Shown here: positions 7,944-15,408 of the stretch, one piece after another
How the letters are laid out: each line of letters opens with the position of its first letter
Position numbering within the stretch: position 1 is the stretch's first letter
Assembly: GCA_005881235.1 (NCBI GenBank)
Contig: VBEQ01000202.1
Coordinates: 1 to 26,152 of the forward strand
DNA length: 26,152 nt
Direction: 5' to 3'
From: Chloroflexota bacterium
GTDB taxonomy: Bacteria; Chloroflexota; Dormibacteria; CF-121
Notes under the pieces: generated by a model
The model's database searches: none
Told to the model about the DNA's origin: nothing
Seen by the model: only the letters and a program-made list of their open reading frames with translations
Position numbers and translations under genes: made by a program

Positions 7944-8054
7944 GAGGGTGCCCGGAAAAACGGAGTAAGGATAGCAGACGCTCTTCTGCAGGACTTCGCT
8001 GGCGCGCTTTGGACGCAGCGTCCAAGTTACGGCCAAATTCGCGCGAAGCTCGAC

Positions 8055-8060
8055 TACAAT
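8055..8060 (+). promoter_or_regulatory. -10 box TACAAT of the RnfD-like gene, likely leaderless
   Basis: TACAAT is followed by 7 bases and the GTG at 8068. The upstream in-frame ATG (8059) overlaps the box itself and could not be in the mRNA if this promoter is real. No Shine-Dalgarno sequence or clear -35 is seen. Confidence 0.5.
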
Positions 8061-8067
8061 GCTCGAC

Positions 8068-9426
8068 GTGCGACAGCTCTGGCGAGCGCTGCACGGTGTC
8101 CCGCAGTTGCTCCTGGTCCAGCCGGAGCAGCTTAACTATGACCTCGCCTACGCGCTGGCCATCTTGCCCCTGGTCGTCGCCGGCATCGTCTTCTTCTTGC
8201 AGGACGCGCTCCTGTTATTCGCTATTTCGTTTCTCGCCGGAATCGTCTGCCTGCTCGCGCTGCAACTCGGCCGGTTGACCTTCGGGCTGCCCGCCTGGGT
8301 CGGCTTCAAGGCGACGCATCCACTGGTCGCCAGCATGTTGATCGCCTGCTACTTCTCCCCGCACACGCCGGCCTGGATCGGCGCGTCGATGGTGATTCTG
8401 TTTATCGTCATCGACACCGTTGTCTGGCCGCAACTGCGGCGAGTGATGATCCATCCCGCGCTGATCGTGTTTGGAATCCTCTACTTGATCCAGCTGCCAC
8501 TTCAGATCGGGTACACCAATCCCTTCGATGGCCATCGCCTCGACGATCCACTGCTGCTCTGGTACAAGCTGCAGATCGTCATCGATCCGGTGAAGCTCTA
8601 CGTGGGGAACGCGCCTGGACCGATCGGCGTGACATCGGCCGCCGCCGTCCTGTTCGGCGTCACCTACCTCTGGTACACACGGAAGGTTTCGCTGGGCGTG
8701 GTCGTCGGATTCCTCTGCGGCGTGGCCGGGGTGGCGATTGCGATCCGTTCGGACCTCGGTTTTCAGCTCGCTTCCGGCCCGTCGCTCTTCCTGGCGGGTT
8801 ACATCGCCGCCGACCGGCGGCGACTGCTGATTCCGGAACGATTCACCTTTGCCTTCGGCCTGGCGGCGGGTGCGGCCACCATGCTGCTGCGCTGGTACGG
8901 CAATGGACAACAGGCAGCCTGGCAGGCGCTGCTCTTGGTCAGCGCGACGGTGACCGTCATCTTGCTCGTCCAGGACGTCTTGCGACGGCGCACGAAATCG
9001 GCGAGCCGGTCCGCGCCCATGCGTACCATGGCCGTCGATTCGGCGGAGCCGCCCGACCCGCACCGGCTCTGGGCACCGGTGCGCCATCCGGAGGTGCGCC
9101 AGCCCGTGATGGCGGCATCCCCGGTCTCGACGGCCTACAGCCGTGGCGCCGGCAGCAGCCCGATACGGGCGTACGACACGCAGGGGGATCCGCATGACGT
9201 GGTGCGACAGATGCGAAGCGCCGCCGCGCGTCGCGGGCCCCTATCGCGCGGAGGGCAAAACCCGATCATCCTTTTGGCGGCACTCCTGATCATCAACCCT
9301 ATCGGGTTGTGGCTCACCTGGACTCAGAGATCTCTCAATCGTCAGACCAAGCTGCTGCTGAGTGCGGTGTCGGTGCTCTGGTACTTAGGGGTGGCTGGCT
9401 TCGTGTTCGCGCTGACGCACCGCTAG
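8068..9426 (+). CDS. RnfD/NqrB-like integral membrane protein with C-terminal two-helix extension
   Basis: A 452-residue polytopic membrane protein. Residues about 25-310 look like the NqrB/RnfD/RnfE family: many hydrophobic helices plus GNAPGPIGVTSAA (about 180-192), which matches the RnfD GNxPGSLGETSA loop, and the following paired helices. I do not find the SGAT-type segment that carries covalent FMN in NqrB/RnfD, and the usual ATDPVTSP segment reads AADRRRLLI. Redox function is therefore doubtful. A charged, proline-rich linker (about 310-395) leads to two more helices (about 398-450) containing NPIGLWLTW, a pattern seen in small bacterial membrane proteins. No other rnf or nqr gene is nearby. 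The start is the GTG at 8068, with ATG at 8059 the alternative. It is divergent from the propeller gene, and its 3' end overlaps purA by 42 bases. Confidence 0.62.
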   Translation: MRQLWRALHGVPQLLLVQPEQLNYDLAYALAILPLVVAGIVFFLQDALLLFAISFLAGIVCLLALQLGRLTFGLPAWVGFKATHPLVASMLIACYFSPHTPAWIGASMVILFIVIDTVVWPQLRRVMIHPALIVFGILYLIQLPLQIGYTNPFDGHRLDDPLLLWYKLQIVIDPVKLYVGNAPGPIGVTSAAAVLFGVTYLWYTRKVSLGVVVGFLCGVAGVAIAIRSDLGFQLASGPSLFLAGYIAADRRRLLIPERFTFAFGLAAGAATMLLRWYGNGQQAAWQALLLVSATVTVILLVQDVLRRRTKSASRSAPMRTMAVDSAEPPDPHRLWAPVRHPEVRQPVMAASPVSTAYSRGAGSSPIRAYDTQGDPHDVVRQMRSAAARRGPLSRGGQNPIILLAALLIINPIGLWLTWTQRSLNRQTKLLLSAVSVLWYLGVAGFVFALTHR

Positions 9427-10713
9427 GCCGGCGGGTCCGCCCTGCATCCAGATCGTCCGATCGCGGGCGGCGCCCACTGACACGATATCGATGGGGGCAC
9501 CGCAGAGCTCGCTGAGCCGGTCGATGTAGCGGCGGGCCGCCTTGGGCAAGTCTTCGGGACGGCGGACGCCGGCCGTCGATGATCGCCAACCGGGGAGCGT
9601 CTCGTAGACGGGTTCGCAGTGCTTGAGGTGGCTGATATTGGACATCGGATAGGACTGGAGCTCGCCCTTGCTGATGTAGCCGGTGCAAATCCGAATCGGG
9701 TCGAACTCGTCGAGGACGTCGAGCTTGGTGAGCGCAATTGAACGGATGCCGTTGAGGGCGACGCTGTAGCGCGCCACGACGCCGTCGAACCATCCCACGC
9801 GGCGCGGCCGTCCGGTGGTGGTGCCATATTCGACCCCGACCGTTCGGATCTGTTCACCCAGCGCATCGGTGAGCTCGGTCGGCAGCGGCCCGTAGCCGAC
9901 CCGTGTGGTGTAGGCCTTGAAGACGCCCATCGTCAGGTCGACGGCGGTCGGCGAAATCCCCGAGCCGGTGAGCGCGCCACCGGCAGTCGGCGACGATGAC
10001 GTGACGTACGGATAGGTGCCGAAGTCGAGGTCCAGCATGCTGCCCTGGGCACCCTCCAGCAAGATCTGCTGGTTGCCCGCGAGCGCCTGGTGGACGATCG
10101 GAAAGATGTCCTTGATGTACGGGCCGAGCCGCTCGCCATACGCCGTGTACTCGTCGAGCACGGCCCGCGGGTCGAGTGGGGGCACGTGATAGAGCTCCTG
10201 CAGAATCGGGTTCTTGATCTTGTTGAGGACGAAGCCGAGTTTCTTTTCCAGGAAGCGCGGCTTCATCAGGTCGCCGGCGCGGAAGCCGATGCGCCGGACC
10301 TTATCCGCGTAGGCGGGACCGATGCCGCGCCAGGTGGTGCCGAGCCGGTCATCGCCGCGCTGCTCCTCTTCGAGCTTGTCGAGGATCGGATGCCAGGGCA
10401 TGATCAGGTGAGCGCGATCGGAGATGACCAGCCGGTCGATGCTGATGCCGCGCGATTGCACCTGCTGCATCTCTTCGAGCAGCACGCGTGGATCGAGCAC
10501 GACGCCGTTTCCGATCACGCAGGTCGTGGTCGGATACAGAATGCCGGAGGGAATGAGGTGGAAGCGGAATTCCTGGCCGGCGTTGACGACCGTGTGCCCG
10601 GCGTTGTTGCCGCCCTGGGAGCGGATCACCATGTCGGCCTTCTCCGAGAGAAGGTCGATGATCTTGCCCTTCCCCTCGTCGCCCCACTGGCCGCCTACGA
10701 GGATGGTGACCAT
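9385..10713 (-). CDS. purA: Adenylosuccinate synthetase
   Basis: A 442-residue enzyme that joins aspartate to IMP using GTP, the first committed step from IMP to AMP. Motifs are GGQWGDEGKGKIID (7-20; GTP loop with the catalytic aspartate), NNAGHTVV with the catalytic histidine, GTTWRGIGPAYADK, LLEGAQGSMLDLDFG, the TTTGRPRRVGWFD loop and LTKLDVLDEF (guanine-binding). The family normally ends soon after PIDIVSVGxxRxxTI; here about 20 more residues follow, encoded where the gene overlaps the convergent RnfD-like gene. It starts 3 bases after the dnaB stop with a GGGAG sequence about 8 bases before the ATG, so the two are co-transcribed. The order rplI-dnaB-purA matches Bacillus (rplI-dnaC-purA). 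Confidence 0.97.
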   Translation of the reverse strand: MVTILVGGQWGDEGKGKIIDLLSEKADMVIRSQGGNNAGHTVVNAGQEFRFHLIPSGILYPTTTCVIGNGVVLDPRVLLEEMQQVQSRGISIDRLVISDRAHLIMPWHPILDKLEEEQRGDDRLGTTWRGIGPAYADKVRRIGFRAGDLMKPRFLEKKLGFVLNKIKNPILQELYHVPPLDPRAVLDEYTAYGERLGPYIKDIFPIVHQALAGNQQILLEGAQGSMLDLDFGTYPYVTSSSPTAGGALTGSGISPTAVDLTMGVFKAYTTRVGYGPLPTELTDALGEQIRTVGVEYGTTTGRPRRVGWFDGVVARYSVALNGIRSIALTKLDVLDEFDPIRICTGYISKGELQSYPMSNISHLKHCEPVYETLPGWRSSTAGVRRPEDLPKAARRYIDRLSELCGAPIDIVSVGAARDRTIWMQGGPAGLAVRQREHEASHP

Positions 10714-10716
10714 TGG

Positions 10717-13374
10717 CTAGCTCCCGCGCCTCCGGTCGAGATTGGCGAACTTCGTTTGCTCATCGATGAAGAGCAGCTCGAGCTTCCCGGTCGGCCCGTT
10801 GCGATGCTTGGCGATGATGATCTCGGCGATATTGCGCCGGTCTTCGGCGACGTTGTCGTTGTAAAAGCGCTCGCGATAAATGAAGAGGACGACGTCGCTA
10901 TCTTGCTCGATGGAGTTATGGAGAACGATGTTTCCTGCAATGAAGTTATGCAGGTTGTCTACCGTCAGGTCGTAAACGTCGTGTTCGCCATCGGGTTCGA
11001 TCGAGGCAACCCTGTCCCAGTACACGTCGCTCGATGCAATGCTCATCAGCTCGTCCGATCCAACAACCGTCGCGAGGCGGGCTGCCCTTTCGCGACTCAG
11101 ATTTTGCTTGTAGAGCGTCGTGCCGCAGTACGCATTCCCGAGTTCGGCCTGCAGTGCGCGACTCGTCAGGCCTGCCACTTGCATGGCCGGCACGGCCATC
11201 GTCCTCCAGACGTCGCTGGGGACCACGTCGCGGTTGGTGTTCGCCACGCGAGAGTCCATGTATGTGGATATTGCCGACATCTGCACGGATTTCGAGGCAC
11301 CAAGACCCCCAACCCACGCGACGAATCGTTCGATATCGGCTTTTCCCGTCAGCTCGATGTGGTATTGGTCGCGGCCTTTCCGACCCTGTGAGTGGCGCGT
11401 CATCCGTGCGTTGATTTCCAATCGAAGCAAGAGCGATTGCACATCTCTGGCCAGGCGAGCACTGCTCGAGGCGTAATAGATGTTGGCGTAGTGATCTCCA
11501 CCCACCGACAAAATGATGCAGCCGTCGGTCGACCAGAGATGCCGCAGAAAGCGAGCGATTTGTGGTCGCGGTTGCCTGAAGACCTTCTCCGGTACGAATT
11601 TCTCGTACGAACGCAACCCAAAGACTCCCAACTCATCGAGCCATTTGGCGATTGGGTTGCGAACGCGGTGGGTTAGCCGGCCCGTGGCCGAAAGGTAGAC
11701 CTGGTACCAGTCTCGTTCGCGGCTGATACGCGGGTTGATCGTTCCCGGAAACACTCGGGTTGCCAACCCGGCGACGGTTTCGGCCAGAACGAGATCATTT
11801 GTTGTGTATTGCTGAACATGCCTGGGCAGGGTGCAGCCGTCACCGATCAGATGGCCGAGTAACGCGAGCTCGTCGTCACTCATCGTTTGCGCCGTTGGAC
11901 CGATCAGCCGACGGGGCAGGGCCACACGATCTCCGCTTCTCAGCTCGTCCAGCCGCCGCCAGCCATTAATGGTCAGGAACTTGTGGTTCCCCGTCGCGCG
12001 GACGGAACGACCAAGCTGCGTCGTCAATCGAAAGACCGGCTTACGGCCCGTGCTAAAGGCCTTCTCAACGGGGCATCGTTCCAATTCCCAGGTATTGGTA
12101 TTCAGGGCCAGCACGTGGAAGCCGGACTTCCCAACGAGCTCAACGATCGGCGTGTAGACACCTAGATCGGGCAGGTAAACGGGAGTGTCTCCGGTCAGAC
12201 AGCCGGACTCACGAAGATCCGCAAGCACCGGCCTATGATCAGGTCGCTTTTCCGGCTCGCGACTCAGCTGGGAACATGCGATCACCGGTATCTGCAGTTC
12301 GCGCGCCAAGCTCTTCAGCGAGCGTGAGATGTCCGAGATTTCTTGGACACGGTTTTCTTGGTTGCGACCCTGCATCAGCTGAAGATAGTCGACGATGATC
12401 AGCCCGAGGTTATTGGCGGACTTTAACCGGCGAGCCTTGGTTCGCATCTCCATAACGGAGACGCTCGGCGAATCGTCAATGTAAATCTGTGCTTCCGAAA
12501 GCGCACCCATCGCCTGAGCGATCCGGGGCCATTCGGCGTCTTTGAGCAGCCCGGTGCGTAGGCGATAGGAATCAACAGATGCCTCGCTGCAGAGCAGTCG
12601 CGTAACCAACTGCTGCTCGGACATCTCCAATGAGAAAATCGCAACGGGAATCTTGTATTGGATCGACGCGTGCTGCGCGATATTCAAGGTAAGGGAAGTT
12701 TTGCCCACGCCTGGGCGTGCAGCGATGATGATCAGATCCGACTTCTGGAAGCCACCGGTCTTCGCGTCGAGATCGTTGAAACCACTCGGGACGCCCGAGA
12801 TAACTGACTGATCCTTGTGGATCTGCTCGATCTGGTCCCAGGTCGTCTTGAGAATGTCCTTGAGGGCGACGAAATCCTGCGTGATGCGGCCTTCGGCGAT
12901 GTTGAAGATCACGCCTTCCGCGGTATCGAGCGCCTGGCCCGCGGGCGTGCTGTCGTCGAATCCGAGCGCCGTGATCCTGCCACCCGCGCTGATCAACTTT
13001 CTCTTTGTCGCGGCTTCCTCCACGAGGTGGCCGTAGTACTCGACGTTGGCCGCGGTCGGGACGCGGCTTTCCAGCTCCGCGAGGAACACCTGGCCCCCGA
13101 TGCGTTCGAGGACGAGCATCTTCTCGAGCTCGGATGCGAGCGTGAGCAGGTCGATGGGATCGGCGCGGTCGTAGAGATTCAGGGCCGCCCGAAAGACCTG
13201 GGCATGGTGATCGAGATAGAAGTCATCGGGGCGCAGGAAGTCGGCGACTCGCACGATGGCGTTGCGATCGAGCATCAAGGAGCCGAGCACCGAGGCTTCC
13301 GCTTCCAGATTGTGGGGCGGCACGCGGCCGCCGGCCGCCGGCGGGGCCGGCGCGCGTCTCAGGTCAACAGTCAA
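10717..13374 (-). CDS. dnaB: Replicative DNA helicase DnaB with an in-frame intein
   Basis: The 885-residue precursor of the replicative helicase that unwinds DNA ahead of the fork. Removing residues 392-820 leaves a 456-residue helicase, the normal DnaB length. The N-terminal domain (about 17-120) starts PPHNLEAEASVLGSLMLD. The RecA-like domain has Walker A ARPGVGKTSL (219-228), Walker B LIIVDYLQLM (325-334), the QLSREPEKRPDHRP segment, and DLRESG joined to SIEQDSDVV at the splice junction. The start is a TTG that overlaps the rplI stop in the sequence TTGA, with no Shine-Dalgarno visible, so translation probably depends on coupling. The gene lies between rplI and purA. Helicase activity requires protein splicing. 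Confidence 0.96.
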   Translation of the reverse strand: MTVDLRRAPAPPAAGGRVPPHNLEAEASVLGSLMLDRNAIVRVADFLRPDDFYLDHHAQVFRAALNLYDRADPIDLLTLASELEKMLVLERIGGQVFLAELESRVPTAANVEYYGHLVEEAATKRKLISAGGRITALGFDDSTPAGQALDTAEGVIFNIAEGRITQDFVALKDILKTTWDQIEQIHKDQSVISGVPSGFNDLDAKTGGFQKSDLIIIAARPGVGKTSLTLNIAQHASIQYKIPVAIFSLEMSEQQLVTRLLCSEASVDSYRLRTGLLKDAEWPRIAQAMGALSEAQIYIDDSPSVSVMEMRTKARRLKSANNLGLIIVDYLQLMQGRNQENRVQEISDISRSLKSLARELQIPVIACSQLSREPEKRPDHRPVLADLRESGCLTGDTPVYLPDLGVYTPIVELVGKSGFHVLALNTNTWELERCPVEKAFSTGRKPVFRLTTQLGRSVRATGNHKFLTINGWRRLDELRSGDRVALPRRLIGPTAQTMSDDELALLGHLIGDGCTLPRHVQQYTTNDLVLAETVAGLATRVFPGTINPRISRERDWYQVYLSATGRLTHRVRNPIAKWLDELGVFGLRSYEKFVPEKVFRQPRPQIARFLRHLWSTDGCIILSVGGDHYANIYYASSSARLARDVQSLLLRLEINARMTRHSQGRKGRDQYHIELTGKADIERFVAWVGGLGASKSVQMSAISTYMDSRVANTNRDVVPSDVWRTMAVPAMQVAGLTSRALQAELGNAYCGTTLYKQNLSRERAARLATVVGSDELMSIASSDVYWDRVASIEPDGEHDVYDLTVDNLHNFIAGNIVLHNSIEQDSDVVLFIYRERFYNDNVAEDRRNIAEIIIAKHRNGPTGKLELLFIDEQTKFANLDRRRGS
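10915..12201 (-). mobile_element. Full-length intein in dnaB with LAGLIDADG homing endonuclease
   Basis: A 429-residue intein encoded in frame inside dnaB. It begins with Cys (precursor residue 392, CLTGDTPVYL, block A), has ATGNHKFLTING (460-471, block B with the TxxH), and ends with VYDLTVDNLHNFIAGNIVLHN (block F and block G, His819-Asn820) followed by Ser821 as the +1 residue. All residues needed for class 1 splicing are present. The centre has two LAGLIDADG-like motifs, LLGHLIGDG (506-514) and RHLWSTDG (611-618), each with its acidic residue, so the endonuclease may be active. Insertion is between DLRESG and SIEQD, as in the Synechocystis DnaB intein. The DNA is visibly more A+T-rich than the flanking extein, which fits later acquisition. 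Confidence 0.95.
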
Positions 13375-13817
13375 GCGGAGGTGACCATCAACGGGATGCG
13401 GGCCGTGACCTCCCGGTGGAGCTTCACGTGAGCGGTGCCGGCCCCCATCGCCTTGACCGGCTCATCGAACTCGATCTTGCGACGGTCCAGCGTGATCCCG
13501 TGCTGCTGCTTGAGGGCCGACGCCACATCGGCGTTGGTCACGGCACCAAACAGCTTGCCATCCTTCCCGCTCCGCAGCTTCAACACCACCTGCATGGCCT
13601 CCAACTTGACGGCCAGTGCCTTCGCCTCATCCAGCTCGCGCTGCTCGCGCTGGACCGTCGTGGCCTTTATCCGATCCACCTGCTCCTGCGCACCCTTGGT
13701 CGCCGGCTGGGCCAGCTTGCGCGGAAGTAGGAAGTTGCGCGCGTAGCCGTCGGCCACGTCTTTGGTCTCGCCGGCCTTTCCCGTGCCTTTCACGTCCTGG
13801 GTCAGGACAACCTTCAT
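13371..13817 (-). CDS. rplI: 50S ribosomal protein bL9
   Basis: A 148-residue bL9, the usual length. The N-terminal domain shows MKVVLTQDVKGTGKAGE, then VADGYARNFLLPRKLAQPAT, the RNA-binding segment. A charged helix (about 45-75) links it to the C-terminal domain with SGKDGKLFGAVTNADVASAL. bL9 binds 23S rRNA near the L1 stalk and reaches towards the neighbouring ribosome, helping to keep the reading frame. A good GGAGG lies 5-6 bases before the ATG. The start overlaps the stop of the DUF1232 gene by 4 bases (ATGA) and the stop overlaps the dnaB start (TTGA), so all three are translationally linked. Confidence 0.97.
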   Translation of the reverse strand: MKVVLTQDVKGTGKAGETKDVADGYARNFLLPRKLAQPATKGAQEQVDRIKATTVQREQRELDEAKALAVKLEAMQVVLKLRSGKDGKLFGAVTNADVASALKQQHGITLDRRKIEFDEPVKAMGAGTAHVKLHREVTARIPLMVTSA

Positions 13818-14212
13818 GCGATCCTCCGGCGCGAACGGGCCACCGCCAGGCCGCGCTCACGCAATTCGTTCAGCCGACCCCGCAGCCCCTCGCGGCTACG
13901 TCGCAGGTCCTGGTCGAAAACGCTGGTACCGAGCGCAATCCGCTCCTGGTGCTCGGCGACCACGTCTTTGGGCGCCTTCTCCACGAACAAACGGACCGCC
14001 AGCACGGTCAGGGCTACCGCGTCCATCTCGCCGAAGACCGGCAGACGCAACGGGACATCGACCACCGGGTTCAGGATCAACGCCATGGCGGCCGCGAGAG
14101 CCAGCTTGTTGCGCTGAGGCACGCGCGGGTCTCGATAGAGACAGTAGGTCAATTTTCCATAACGAGGAAGTTCCCGAGCGATCCGGCGGAGCAGCCCGAG
14201 ACTGAACAGCAT
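13814..14212 (-). CDS. YkvA-type DUF1232 membrane protein
   Basis: A 132-residue protein with a DUF1232 core (about 15-80): LTYCLYRDPRVPQRNKL, followed by a hydrophobic hairpin with LNPVVDVP and LPVFGEMDAVALTVLAVRLF. This matches the family's pattern of a P-rich turn and a conserved acidic GxxDD-like site, here GEMD. The function of the family is not established; members are small membrane proteins. The C-terminal third is a charged, arginine-rich helix. The start is the ATG at 14212 with GAGGAA just upstream. It heads the operon with rplI, dnaB and purA. Confidence 0.8.
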   Translation of the reverse strand: MLFSLGLLRRIARELPRYGKLTYCLYRDPRVPQRNKLALAAAMALILNPVVDVPLRLPVFGEMDAVALTVLAVRLFVEKAPKDVVAEHQERIALGTSVFDQDLRRSREGLRGRLNELRERGLAVARSRRRIA

Positions 14213-14277
14213 GCTTCCTCTTTTCCCTGCGAGCCTTTGGTGGCGTCGACCCTTCTCCGACGGCCGTGGCGCCGCAG

Positions 14278-14283
14278 ATTTTA
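14278..14283 (-). promoter_or_regulatory. Possible -10 box of the DUF1232-rplI-dnaB-purA operon
   Basis: The minus strand reads TAAAAT in an A+T-rich pocket between the antiporter stop and the DUF1232 start, which would give a leader of about 60 bases. No convincing -35 box is seen at the right distance, so this is a weak call. The operon could also be read through from the antiporter gene. Confidence 0.3.
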
Positions 14284-14295
14284 GCAGAGCACAGC

Positions 14296-15408
14296 CTAAA
14301 GAACCGTTGTGACAGCTGTCTGTCGCGTTATCCCCAGAGCCTTGAATACCGGGCCTGTGGAAAGACCCTGAACAACCAGGGAGAGAAAGACGAAACCGAA
14401 GACCAGCACCAGGATTTCATCGTGCCGCGCGACCGTCGCGGGCACGCCGAGGGCGAGCGCCAGCGAGAGGGCGCCGCGCAGCCCGGCCCACACCAGCGCC
14501 AGGCGCCACGACCAGGGCCAGAGATCCGCCCGCGCGGCGGTGACCGCCAGCACCATCAGCGCCCGCGCCAGCAGCAACACGGCTACGAGCAGGAGCAACC
14601 GTCCACCGACCCGGGCCACCTCGTCGAGACGGACCTGAAGCCCTACCAGGAGAAAGACGGCACTCGACATGAGGAAACCGAGCTGCCGCCAGAAGCGATG
14701 GACCTGGTGGTGCGTCGACGGTTCGTAGGCCGTGCCAACGATCAGCGATATCGCGATCACCGCCAACAGGCCGCTCGCCCCGATCCAGTCGGCGAGCAAG
14801 TAGCCGGCGTAAGCCGCGCCTACCGTGACCCCGATTTGGACCGCGCGGGGAAGTGAGGCGAGGATCCGGCGTGTGAGCAGCCCGATCCCGATGCCGATCA
14901 CGATGCCCCCGGCCGTCTGGGAGAAGACGAGGCCGAGCACGCCCGGCGCATCGATCACCCGCCGCTGGACCACGGCGAGCGCGACCACAAAGAGGAGCAC
15001 CGCGACGCCATCGTTGGCGAGGCTCTCGCCCTCGAGCGCGACCCGCAGCCGCTCCGGTGTGCGCAGCCGGCGCAGGGCCGCGAAGACCGAGACGGGATCG
15101 GTCGCGGCCAGGATAGCCGCAAGCAAGAGAGCCTCATCGGACGGAACGCCCGCAGCCAGGAGGAGCCCAAAGCTCACGGCCGCGGTCAGCACCGCTCCGG
15201 CCAGGCCCAGCATGAGAATCCAGGGCAGTTCCCGACGGATCGCCGCGGCCCGCATGGAAAAGCCGGCGTCGAACAGCAGCGGCGGTAAGAAGACCGCCAG
15301 CACCAGGGTCGGGCTCACCGTGAATGCCGGCACGACACGCGCGGTGGCGAGCATGGCGCCCAGAAGCAGCAGCAAGAACGGCCACGGCCAGCGGCGCAAG
15401 GCGGTCAC
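14296..15408 (-). CDS. CPA1-family Na+/H+ antiporter
   Basis: A 370-residue membrane transporter that exchanges cytosolic Na+ (or K+) for external protons. Family motifs are VFLPPLLFDAGFSM (39-52), LAAILAATDPVSVFA (96-110; the TDP of the unwound helix), LEGESLANDGVAVLLF (about 125-140; the ND carboxylate pair of electroneutral CPA1 proteins) and WAGLRGALSLALAL near the C terminus. It is shorter than most CPA1 antiporters: the GTG start falls where the family usually has its second helix, so one N-terminal helix seems missing. The start overlaps the CCA-enzyme stop by 4 bases (GTGA). It is the last gene of the long minus-strand run. Confidence 0.88.
   Translation of the reverse strand: MTALRRWPWPFLLLLLGAMLATARVVPAFTVSPTLVLAVFLPPLLFDAGFSMRAAAIRRELPWILMLGLAGAVLTAAVSFGLLLAAGVPSDEALLLAAILAATDPVSVFAALRRLRTPERLRVALEGESLANDGVAVLLFVVALAVVQRRVIDAPGVLGLVFSQTAGGIVIGIGIGLLTRRILASLPRAVQIGVTVGAAYAGYLLADWIGASGLLAVIAISLIVGTAYEPSTHHQVHRFWRQLGFLMSSAVFLLVGLQVRLDEVARVGGRLLLLVAVLLLARALMVLAVTAARADLWPWSWRLALVWAGLRGALSLALALGVPATVARHDEILVLVFGFVFLSLVVQGLSTGPVFKALGITRQTAVTTVL

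Noticed and set aside
10090..11391. A 433-codon plus-strand open frame
   Set aside because: It is antisense to purA, the dnaB C-extein and part of the intein. No motifs, and it follows the codon pattern of the real genes.
13375..13390. CACCTCC just upstream of the dnaB TTG as a regulatory site
   Set aside because: It is the complement of a Shine-Dalgarno sequence rather than one, and it lies inside the rplI coding frame (MVTSA end). Nothing else supports a role.
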